NCBI GenBank assembly: GCA_034667645.1 | Contig: JAXDQV010000386.1 | Location: 1 to 24,831, forward strand | Length of the DNA stretch: 24,831 nucleotides | Direction of reading: 5' to 3' | DNA from: JAJPJG01 sp034667645 | GTDB lineage: Bacteria; Verrucomicrobiota; Verrucomicrobiia; Chthoniobacterales; Chthoniobacteraceae | Part shown: positions 8,061-14,548 of the stretch, in pieces | How positions within the stretch are numbered: position 1 is the stretch's first letter | Layout of the letters: each line of letters starts with the position of its first letter | Program-made: the position numbers and the translations under genes | The notes under the pieces: model-generated | The model's database searches: none | Told to the model about the DNA's origin: nothing | Seen by the model: only the letters and a program-made list of their open reading frames with translations

Positions 8061-8480
8061 TTAGCTGAACGTGAGGTTTTTCACCCGCGCCGCCGCGGCC
8101 GCGTTTAACACATCCATCACCCGCTCGTGCTTCGTGTCCGGCGCGGGGCGGATGATCACCGGGTCCTTGTCACCAAACTGCTCGATTGCATTTTTCAACC
8201 AGTCGCGAAGACCGGTCAGGTTTTTATCCGTCGGAGTGCCGTAAGCCTGATTATTCATCGTCACCTGTCCGTCCGCGGAGATGTCGATGATGATCGGCGT
8301 CGGCGGCGGTCCGCCGGCTTTCGCGGCGCTGCCGCTCGGCAGGTTGATGCCGAGTTCTTTTTCCACGATCTGCATGCCCGCGCTGGCCATGAAAAAAAGC
8401 ATCAGCACGAAAACCACGTCGACCATCGGCGCGATCTGAAATCCGACTTCACCGTCGTCTGAACCTACTGATCCGGCCAT
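8061..8480 (-). CDS. ExbD/TolR-family biopolymer transport protein (second copy)
   Basis: This 139-residue protein has the ExbD/TolR layout: a short cytoplasmic N-terminus, one membrane helix (about 17-36) and a periplasmic domain. The helix opens with QIAPMVDVVF, and Asp21 matches the essential proton-carrying aspartate of the family. The periplasmic part ends with the usual alternating pattern (PVIIRPAPDTKHERVMDVLNAA). It works with the ExbB-like channel to couple proton flow to movement across the envelope. It is the last gene of the minus-strand operon, 37 bases after the first exbD. The two copies are clearly different sequences, so a hetero-dimeric arrangement or two separate roles are both possible. 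Confidence 0.92.
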   Translation of the reverse strand: MAGSVGSDDGEVGFQIAPMVDVVFVLMLFFMASAGMQIVEKELGINLPSGSAAKAGGPPPTPIIIDISADGQVTMNNQAYGTPTDKNLTGLRDWLKNAIEQFGDKDPVIIRPAPDTKHERVMDVLNAAAAARVKNLTFS

Positions 8481-8517
8481 AATTTTTTGGAGGTTTTAAG
8501 TGGGAAACCGGACGCGC

Positions 8518-8994
8518 TCATTTCGCGGCCGCTTCCTTGTCGACGACGGAAAACGTGACATTCGCCACGCCGGCTTCGCCGATGGATTTCATGAGATTTC
8601 GCAGAAACTCGTAGCGCACATTGCGGTCTGCACGAATCAGCACGCGCGCAATCGGGTTCGCGTGGATCGCTTTTTGCAAAACGGGAACAATCGCGGCCGC
8701 ATCCGGATACTGCGTGTCGTTCACCTCGATGGCGCCAATATTGTTCAGCGCGACCCAAGTCACGTTGATGATGACCTGCCCCGGATTGCTCTTCGAGGCG
8801 CTCTTCGCGTCGTTCGCGACTGGAAGCTGAATCTCGCGATTGGACTGAAGCACTTCCGTCGAGCTGATCGACATGAAGAAAACGAGCAGCACGAGCAGAA
8901 TGTCGATCATCGGCGCGATCTGAAACTCGGGATCCTCCTCCGGAGGATTCTGGCGTTCCTTTTGCCGCTTTTGTGTCTGCGTGAGCTTGTGCAT
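8518..8994 (-). CDS. ExbD/TolR-family biopolymer transport protein (first copy)
   Basis: This 158-residue ExbD/TolR protein carries a longer, charged cytoplasmic N-terminus (residues 1-24, rich in Lys, Gln and Glu). One membrane helix at about 27-46 includes QIAPMIDILLVLLVFFM, with the conserved proton-path aspartate at Asp31. The periplasmic domain follows, with VLIRADRNVRYEFLRNLM near the end matching the family pattern. The protein is thought to sit inside the ExbB pentamer channel. It lies 86 bases after the exbB-like gene and 37 bases before the second exbD, all on the minus strand. No tonB or tolA gene is nearby, so the final partner of this motor is not evident. Confidence 0.93.
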   Translation of the reverse strand: MHKLTQTQKRQKERQNPPEEDPEFQIAPMIDILLVLLVFFMSISSTEVLQSNREIQLPVANDAKSASKSNPGQVIINVTWVALNNIGAIEVNDTQYPDAAAIVPVLQKAIHANPIARVLIRADRNVRYEFLRNLMKSIGEAGVANVTFSVVDKEAAAK

Positions 8995-9080
8995 GGCAGC
9001 AATGAAAAGCTAAGGCGAAGCGGCGAATCCGCAGCTGGCGATTTGCGCTTCCCAGAGTTTCATTTGAAAACGAGCGCGTT

Positions 9081-9983
9081 TTATTGCGCCCAATCCAGCG
9101 TCGCTCCGCAGTGGGGGCAGGGGCTCTGTCCCGGGGTGACTGCTCCGTTGCAGACCGGGCAATTTGTCGTGAGCGACATCGACACCCGGCGCGATTGACC
9201 TGCGGCGGCGACCGGCGCTCCGGCTCCCGCCTCGAAATTCTCGCCGATCCGAACCCCGCCCAGCTCCTCATACGGAATGTCCTCGATGAGCCGGTTGATG
9301 CGGTCGTCGGCATGCACGATCACCATTTGCGAGCGATTGCGGAAAACGTAATAGGCGATGAATGCGGGAATCGCGATGAAGAGGCCGCTCGCCGTCGCCA
9401 TCAAAACTTCGCCAATGCTCGTGGCGAGACCGCGTGGATCGGAGATGCCGCTCGCGCCAAGGGTCGCGAACGCCCCCATCATGCCGATGACCGTTCCGAG
9501 CAGCCCGATCATGGGAGAAACCACCCCGATGACGGACAAGTAGCTGTTGCGCGTGCGGATCATCGTCGCCTCGCGCAGTCCGGCTTCGGCGATCGCGTCC
9601 TCGACTGCTTCGTGGCCCCGGCCCAACCGTTCGAGCCCCGTTCTCAAGACGTTCGCGAGATAGTTGTTGTTGGCGGCGCAGGTTTCCCACGCGCCCTGGT
9701 AATTCCCGGCGCTGATTTCGTTCGCCAGCGCATCCACGAGAGCGCTCGGCGCCACTTTTTCTTTGCGCAGCGAGATGATGTTTTGGATCACAAACGTCAC
9801 CATCGTCATCGAGGTGATCAGGATCGCCGCCCAAATCATGATGATCAGCGGCCCGCCATGCAGGATCACTTTGATAATGGAGTCGCCGCCTCCGGCTGCG
9901 GCGGGTGCGGCTTCCTGGGCGAAAGCACCGGCGGCGCTGGAAAGCAGAATGACGAGGGCGAGGGAACGAGTGGGCAGTTTCAT
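9081..9983 (-). CDS. MotA/TolQ/ExbB proton channel with C-terminal zinc ribbon
   Basis: The 300-residue protein is the channel subunit of an ExbB/TolQ-type motor. It begins with a signal-peptide-like segment (1-22, ending AFAQ) and an Ala/Gly-rich linker. A first helix lies at about 45-69, and the family core spans 150-215, including GLLGTVIGMMGAF (Thr164) and MATASGLFIAIPAF (Thr197), which match conserved threonines of ExbB. The unusual part is the end: after a linker (about 245-272), CPVC at 275-278 and CPHC at 289-292 form a four-cysteine zinc ribbon, expected on the cytoplasmic side. It follows the TPR gene by 9 bases and precedes two exbD genes. Whether the N-terminal signal is cleaved cannot be told. 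Confidence 0.93.
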   Translation of the reverse strand: MKLPTRSLALVILLSSAAGAFAQEAAPAAAGGGDSIIKVILHGGPLIIMIWAAILITSMTMVTFVIQNIISLRKEKVAPSALVDALANEISAGNYQGAWETCAANNNYLANVLRTGLERLGRGHEAVEDAIAEAGLREATMIRTRNSYLSVIGVVSPMIGLLGTVIGMMGAFATLGASGISDPRGLATSIGEVLMATASGLFIAIPAFIAYYVFRNRSQMVIVHADDRINRLIEDIPYEELGGVRIGENFEAGAGAPVAAAGQSRRVSMSLTTNCPVCNGAVTPGQSPCPHCGATLDWAQ

Positions 9984-9992
9984 GAATTAAAT

Positions 9993-10748
9993 CTACGGGA
10001 CAGCGACGCCGTGCTCCTTGCGCATGGCGTCCGCGCGCTCCTGCGCAGCGTTGACGGCGAGGCGATCGGCGGGAAACAGGGTAACGGTGCGCAAATAATC
10101 CTCAAGCGCGCCGGTGAAATCTCCAGACGCCTCCTTGACCTGGCCGGAAACGTAAAACGCCTGGCTATAGGCGGCTGCAAGATTTTTGGGCACGCTCTTT
10201 TCCTGGAGCGCCTTCGCGACAATCGGCGCGATTTTTTGCTTCGCCCCGGCGAGATCCTTTTTCGAGACGGCGATGCGGGCGAGGCCAATCTCGGCCTGCA
10301 CGGACCCGCCGCCGGGATTGAGTTTTTGCGATTCGGAATAAGCTGCTTCGGCTTCCGGCAGCTTGTTCAGCGCCACGTAAATGTCCCCGAGCATCCCGCT
10401 CGCCTGCTGCGCCCAATCCGCCGGCAGGCCTTTGTATTTGTCCACGACGCTCTTGATGTTGCTGAGCGCTTTTTGGAAATCGTGGGCTTCATAGGCCGTC
10501 ATGCCCGCTGCGAATTCCGGCGGCGGCGCCATCTTCACGCTCGCGATATTTGCCAGCGGAATGCTCATCGATCCAGCCGCCATTTGGATTTTCACACCCG
10601 CTGGACTGACGCTCAAAATCTTCGCTTCCTGCGTTTTGCCGTCCCGTGTGGTGATCGTTTCCTGCGCAGGCGCAGTGCCGCTCATCACGACCATGGCCAT
10701 CGGGACAAAAAGAAGTTGATGGAGGGGAAACCAACGTCTTAGGTTCAT
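9993..10748 (-). CDS. Periplasmic TPR protein of the ExbB/ExbD operon
   Basis: The 251-residue product has a signal peptide (about 1-28, ending TAPAQ). A small beta-rich segment follows (ETITTRDGKTQEAKILSV and on to SIPLANIASVKM, about 29-73), then helical TPR-like repeats from about 78 to the end. It is probably periplasmic. It opens the minus-strand operon, with its stop nine bases before the exbB-like start. The position recalls CpoB/YbgF, the TPR partner of the Tol-Pal motor, but sequence identity to CpoB cannot be claimed. ATG 10748 is preferred over an upstream in-frame start at 10790 because it puts the arginine pair and hydrophobic stretch of the signal peptide at the N-terminus. Confidence 0.82.
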   Translation of the reverse strand: MNLRRWFPLHQLLFVPMAMVVMSGTAPAQETITTRDGKTQEAKILSVSPAGVKIQMAAGSMSIPLANIASVKMAPPPEFAAGMTAYEAHDFQKALSNIKSVVDKYKGLPADWAQQASGMLGDIYVALNKLPEAEAAYSESQKLNPGGGSVQAEIGLARIAVSKKDLAGAKQKIAPIVAKALQEKSVPKNLAAAYSQAFYVSGQVKEASGDFTGALEDYLRTVTLFPADRLAVNAAQERADAMRKEHGVAVP

Positions 10749-10821
10749 CGGCGCGACGCGAAAGCTAGTGAACCCTCGGATCGAACGCAACTTCTAACCT
10801 CCGCTCGCGTCCGCATCCGCC
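10749..10821. promoter_or_regulatory. Divergent intergenic region, probable promoters
   Basis: The 73 bases between the minus-strand TPR-exbBD operon and the plus-strand chaperone gene must hold promoters for both unless they are driven from afar. On the minus strand, TTGCGT (10790-10785) and TAGCTT (10767-10762) are 17 bases apart, a weak sigma-70-like match. It would leave a leader of only a few bases before ATG 10748. I see no convincing promoter boxes on the plus strand. Confidence 0.25.
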
Positions 10822-12321
10822 ATGGTCAATCTCATCCGCAAGCATCAGCAGACGTTGATGGTGTTCGTCACCATTTTCATCATCATCACGTTCGTCTGGT
10901 TCTGGAATGGCTCGCAAACCGGCCGTCTCGATCGCTCCGGTTCGGACAATATCGGCACGATTTACGGCCGCCATATCTCGGAGACCGAAGTGCAGCGCGA
11001 AGCGCGAAAATTTTACGTCGCGCTCGAACTCGGACTCATCGACCTCGTGCAGGATCTCGCCGGTTACGATCGCACCCGCGCGGTGGATAATTTCGTCTGG
11101 AATCTCATGGTGATGCGCCGGGAGGCGGACGAGCTCCAGATTGTGCCGAGCGACGAGGAGATCAAAGCCGCCCTCAGTTCGCTGCGTCCGTTGCAAACCG
11201 AGGGGCAGTTTGATCCGAACAAACTCAATGAACTCGTGCAGCGATCCCTTGCGCCGCGCGGCTTCACGGAGACGGTGATTGACGATTTGATCCGCGACGA
11301 TCTCCGGCTGAAGAAACTCAAAGCGCTGATCGGTTCCAGTATCGCGGTCGCGCCCGCGGAGATCCGCTCCAGCTACGAACAGGAGCACCAGCTTTTGCAG
11401 GCGGCGGTGATCCGGTTCAACGCCGCCGACTTCGAGGCCGGGGTGCAAATCAGCGACGACGACGCGAAAAAGACGTTTGATTCCCGCAAGGATCAATACA
11501 AGTCCGAGGAAAAGCGGAAGGTGAAGTTCGCGAGTTTCACCTTGAACGAGGAGGAGAAAAAACTCACCGGCGCCGAGCGCAATGCCGCGCTGAAAAAACT
11601 GGCGGAGCGCGCCACCGATTTCACCCAGGGCATGCTGGAAAATGGCGCGAAGTTCGACGAAGTCGCGGGGAAGCTGGGAGCAAAGGTCGAGACGACGGGC
11701 GAGTTCAGCGCGAGCGAACCCGACCCGCGGCTGGCCGGCGTGCCATCGCTGACTGCGGCGGCTTTCCAGCTCGGCGAAGATGATCCGAACAGTGATGTCG
11801 TGCAGGGCGAAAACGGTTTCTATGTTTTGCACCTCGAGGACGTCCTTCCGCGCCGTCAGCTTGCCTTTGAAGAAGCGAAACCGAAGATCATCCAGCAGCT
11901 CAAGGAGCAGCGCGGGAAAGAAGTGCTCGGCCTGAAGGCGGGCGAGGTCCGGACAAAAATTCAGGCGGACCTCCAAGCCGGCAAATCCTTCACCGAAGCC
12001 GCTTCCGCCGCGGGACAAAAGGTGGAGACGATCCCGCCGTTCTCGCTGAGCGATCCGCCGAAAAACGAAGTCGCGGATCAGGAGCTCATCCTGGAAAAAG
12101 CCGTCGAGCTCGGGGAGAAACAGCTCAGCGACGTGGTCGCTTCCGACGCGGGCAGCCTGATGGTTTATCTTGAAAAGCGGGAGCCGGTGAGCGACGCGGA
12201 TTTCGCCAAGGACAGCGCGACGCTCGAACCACTTTTCACGCGGCAAAAAATCGAAACGGCTTTTCGCGAGTGGCTCCGGACGCGGCGCGACGCGGCCAAA
12301 CTCCAGCTTGCGCAGCGCTAA
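10822..12321 (+). CDS. PpiD/SurA-like membrane-anchored periplasmic chaperone
   Basis: The 499-residue protein has one N-terminal membrane anchor (about 11-28) and no cleavage site. A SurA_N-type helical region follows, starting with IGTIYGRHISETEVQREARK (44-63). A middle part resembles a parvulin domain (about 225-360), including DVVQGENGFYVLHLEDVLP, and a second similar segment lies near the C-terminus. The layout is that of PpiD, which helps exported proteins fold as they leave the Sec channel. The catalytic features of parvulins, such as the RHIL-type opening strand, are not evident: the equivalent stretch reads KVKFASFTLNEEE. Isomerase activity is therefore doubtful and the role is probably chaperoning. 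A small TPR gene follows 12 bases later. Confidence 0.82.
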   Translation: MVNLIRKHQQTLMVFVTIFIIITFVWFWNGSQTGRLDRSGSDNIGTIYGRHISETEVQREARKFYVALELGLIDLVQDLAGYDRTRAVDNFVWNLMVMRREADELQIVPSDEEIKAALSSLRPLQTEGQFDPNKLNELVQRSLAPRGFTETVIDDLIRDDLRLKKLKALIGSSIAVAPAEIRSSYEQEHQLLQAAVIRFNAADFEAGVQISDDDAKKTFDSRKDQYKSEEKRKVKFASFTLNEEEKKLTGAERNAALKKLAERATDFTQGMLENGAKFDEVAGKLGAKVETTGEFSASEPDPRLAGVPSLTAAAFQLGEDDPNSDVVQGENGFYVLHLEDVLPRRQLAFEEAKPKIIQQLKEQRGKEVLGLKAGEVRTKIQADLQAGKSFTEAASAAGQKVETIPPFSLSDPPKNEVADQELILEKAVELGEKQLSDVVASDAGSLMVYLEKREPVSDADFAKDSATLEPLFTRQKIETAFREWLRTRRDAAKLQLAQR

Positions 12322-12333
12322 ACAGACTTGCAC

Positions 12334-12669
12334 ATGAGCGAGTCGGTCGAGGAGATCTTCGATGAGGCGAACGGCGAGCTGGCAGTCGGCGAACTGGAAA
12401 CCGCGGTTGAAAAATATCGCCGCTGCGTTGAGCTGGACCCGGAGTTTTTCGACGGCTGGCATGCGCTCGGCATGGCGTTGATGAAGCTCGGCCGTCACAG
12501 CGAGGCGATCGACGCCGGAAAACGAGCGGTGGAGCTGCGGCCAAACGACCAAATCGGATGGACAAGCCTCTCGTTGTTTTACAACCGAAACGGCCAGATC
12601 GCCGAGGCGGAATCCGCCGGCACCAAGGCGAAGATTCTTTCCTGGGGCGGCAAAATCAAAATTGCATGA
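12334..12669 (+). CDS. Small TPR protein
   Basis: The 111-residue protein consists almost entirely of about three TPR units (roughly residues 5-38, 39-72 and 73-106). The canonical pattern is best seen in WHALGMALMKLGRHSEAIDA. There is no signal peptide or membrane segment, so it is probably cytoplasmic and binds protein partners. ATG 12334 is preferred to the in-frame TTG at 12328. It sits 12 bases after the PpiD-like gene, and its stop overlaps the next start as ATGA (12666-12669), indicating one operon. The binding partner cannot be read from the sequence. Confidence 0.85.
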   Translation: MSESVEEIFDEANGELAVGELETAVEKYRRCVELDPEFFDGWHALGMALMKLGRHSEAIDAGKRAVELRPNDQIGWTSLSLFYNRNGQIAEAESAGTKAKILSWGGKIKIA

Positions 12670-13178
12670 AATTCTTCGCATTTATTTTTCTGGCTGCGGC
12701 CGCAACTCTTCGCGCGCAAACTCCTGCGCCGAGTCCGACCGCGTCACTCGATCCGACACGGCAACCGCTCTGGCGCTGCGAGCTTCCTGGCGGCACTTAC
12801 GAGGTCGCGCTGCGCGCCGTGATTTCCGTGAGCAGCCATGAATACCTCGTGGACGGCGCGGCGCGCGTGACCGAGGTAAACCTCGACACGACCGGCAGCA
12901 TGACGGTGCGTTTTTACTTCATCGAGCCGATCACTCCGCAGTCGCCGATCGGGCTCGGACAATCCGCCATTGATCGCGCGCAGGAACTCGCGAAAGAGGT
13001 CGCCGGACGCACGGGGCAGGACGCGATTTGGGAAAAGGTCGTGAAGAATTATCCGACGACGACCCACGCGCGCACAATCGAGTATCGGCTGGAAAGCGCG
13101 GACCAGTTGCGGAAGGTTTTCGAGAGTGCGGAGAGCGCTTTTCGGCTCGGAAAAAACACGACGCTGAAGCTGAAGTAA
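12666..13178 (+). CDS. Secreted protein of unknown function
   Basis: The 170-residue product begins with a Sec signal peptide (MKFFAFIFLAAAATLRAQ, cleavage near residue 17). A Pro/Thr-rich linker follows, then a compact domain with one beta-rich part (about 36-95) and a helical part (about 100-155). No family motif is recognised. The start at 12666 overlaps the stop of the small TPR gene (ATGA); the frame is open further upstream, but only this start gives a signal peptide. The gene ends one base before the stop of the convergent AsmA-like gene, with no hairpin between. Function is unknown; periplasmic location is likely. Confidence 0.78.
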   Translation: MKFFAFIFLAAAATLRAQTPAPSPTASLDPTRQPLWRCELPGGTYEVALRAVISVSSHEYLVDGAARVTEVNLDTTGSMTVRFYFIEPITPQSPIGLGQSAIDRAQELAKEVAGRTGQDAIWEKVVKNYPTTTHARTIEYRLESADQLRKVFESAESAFRLGKNTTLKLK

Positions 13179-13179
13179 A

Positions 13180-14505
13180 TCAGTGCAGCAAAAGATCGAG
13201 CACGCCTTTGGTCGTGTCGCGCACGCTGCCTTCCACGTCGTTGATTACCTCGTCCGCCGCGGCGGCGACGAGACGCGGGGTCAGGTCTTCGGTCGGATGA
13301 TCGGCCGATCCGGTCAGCCGCATCGGCGTCCATAAGTAACCGCCGCGCGCCACGGTGAAAACGCGCGCCCGCGACCCCGGAATCCATTGCAGACTGGCGG
13401 GCGTGACACCGACCTGAAACGTGCCGTCAATCGCGCCGTTCGCGATCGAGCATTGCCCCTCGACCCGCATCAGTCCCTCCGATTCGAGCACGATGTTGCG
13501 CGCCTCGATTCTTTCGATGCTGCGCGAAACATCCGCGGTCGCTTTGCTCAACGCCATTTGCCGGAAGCGTTGCGTCCGCGTGAACGTCGAGATTTGATCG
13601 AGCATCGGTAGCGCGGTCAGTTGCCCATCCGCAAGCCGCAACGGGCCATCCACCGTGACACCGTCCGTCGCATCCGACCCGAGCGGCGCGCGCACTTTCA
13701 CATCGCCGAAAAGTTTCCCGCTTAGCCGCGCCCGCCAATCTGCCGGCAGCATTGGGTTCACATCGATCCCCGCCAGTTCGACGCGCATGTCTGCGAGGCT
13801 GCCGAAGGCGATTTCACCACTCGTCTTGATGCTCCCGGTGCCCTGGCGAAAAAGGCTGTCGAGGATGAACAGCGAGCCCGGCTGGTAGCGCAGCCGTGCG
13901 GTTTCCAAACGCAGTTCCGGCCATCCGCTTTGCACGAGCTTGCCGCCTTGGGCGTCGATCAACCACGCATCGCCGTCCGGAGTGAGGCGAAGTCCCGCGC
14001 CATTCACCCCGCCCGCGTGATCGGTTCCAACGCCCCACGTCCATTGCGATTCGCGCACGCTCGCCCCGCGCAAATCGACTTTCCAACCGTCGCTCCGAGC
14101 CGGCACTGCGCCTCCACGATTCTCGCGAAGCTCCGGTTCCGCGCGGTGTTCGGCGAAAGTGATGTCGAGCCGCTGCAGTTCGAGCTGATCGATCTGCCAC
14201 GAGCGGTGGAGAAGGCCGCGCCAGTTGAAATCCGCACGAATCTGCTCGGCCCGCAGTTCTGTGAAAAAGGCTTCGGTCCCGCGCGCCGCGAAGCCGTCCG
14301 AGTAAATCGAAGGCCCGGAAAAATGGAACGGCATGAAAGTCCCGTCCGCTTTCAAAGTCTGCGCCACAGCTGCGCCGATTTTTTTTCGAAAGCCTTCGCT
14401 GTTGAGATAAATGCCAAACAAGACCCGCGTGACGAGGACCGCGGCGAGCGCCGAGGCGAAAAGGCTGAGCGCAATCCACGCGGCGATTCGGGGCGGTCGG
14501 TTCAT
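13180..14505 (-). CDS. AsmA-like membrane-anchored protein
   Basis: The 441-residue protein has an N-terminal membrane anchor (about 8-31) followed by a long beta-rich extracytoplasmic region. The C-terminal third has AsmA-like traits: a GQLTALPMLDQISTFTRTQR segment (about residues 290-310), then alternating short strands, and an ending with a GSADHPTEDLTPR stretch and an amphipathic helix. AsmA/TamB-like proteins are thought to form grooves that carry lipids between membranes, or to affect outer-membrane assembly. That role is inference here. ATG 14505 is chosen because it puts MNRPPR directly before the anchor. The gene is divergent from the ABCG-like exporter with 43 bases between them. 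Confidence 0.7.
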   Translation of the reverse strand: MNRPPRIAAWIALSLFASALAAVLVTRVLFGIYLNSEGFRKKIGAAVAQTLKADGTFMPFHFSGPSIYSDGFAARGTEAFFTELRAEQIRADFNWRGLLHRSWQIDQLELQRLDITFAEHRAEPELRENRGGAVPARSDGWKVDLRGASVRESQWTWGVGTDHAGGVNGAGLRLTPDGDAWLIDAQGGKLVQSGWPELRLETARLRYQPGSLFILDSLFRQGTGSIKTSGEIAFGSLADMRVELAGIDVNPMLPADWRARLSGKLFGDVKVRAPLGSDATDGVTVDGPLRLADGQLTALPMLDQISTFTRTQRFRQMALSKATADVSRSIERIEARNIVLESEGLMRVEGQCSIANGAIDGTFQVGVTPASLQWIPGSRARVFTVARGGYLWTPMRLTGSADHPTEDLTPRLVAAAADEVINDVEGSVRDTTKGVLDLLLH

Positions 14506-14548
14506 CGTGCTTTGCAAGCGTAGTGCAACGCCGCCACAATCCAACCCC
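14506..14548. promoter_or_regulatory. Divergent intergenic region with short inverted repeat
   Basis: Only 43 bases separate the divergent AsmA-like and ABCG-like genes, so their promoters must overlap each other or the coding regions. An inverted repeat TTGCA-N7-TGCAA lies at 14512-14528. On the minus strand TTGGAT and TACGCT are spaced 16 bases, a weak promoter match. Either could be chance. Confidence 0.25.

Noticed and set aside
365..9600. Recurring GCGATCGC octamers, considered as a HIP1-like or motif repeat
   Set aside because: The few copies seen fall inside coding regions in GC-rich DNA. Without a genome count there is no evidence of enrichment.
9084..10742. Plus-strand open frame of 552 codons opposite the exbB and TPR genes
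   Set aside because: It is antisense to two well-supported genes. The translation is Arg/His/Asp-rich without family features, as expected from a GC-rich shadow frame.
10765..12681. Minus-strand open frame of 638 codons opposite the PpiD-like gene
   Set aside because: The plus-strand gene has a membrane anchor and a recognisable domain order. The antisense product is low-quality, charged sequence.
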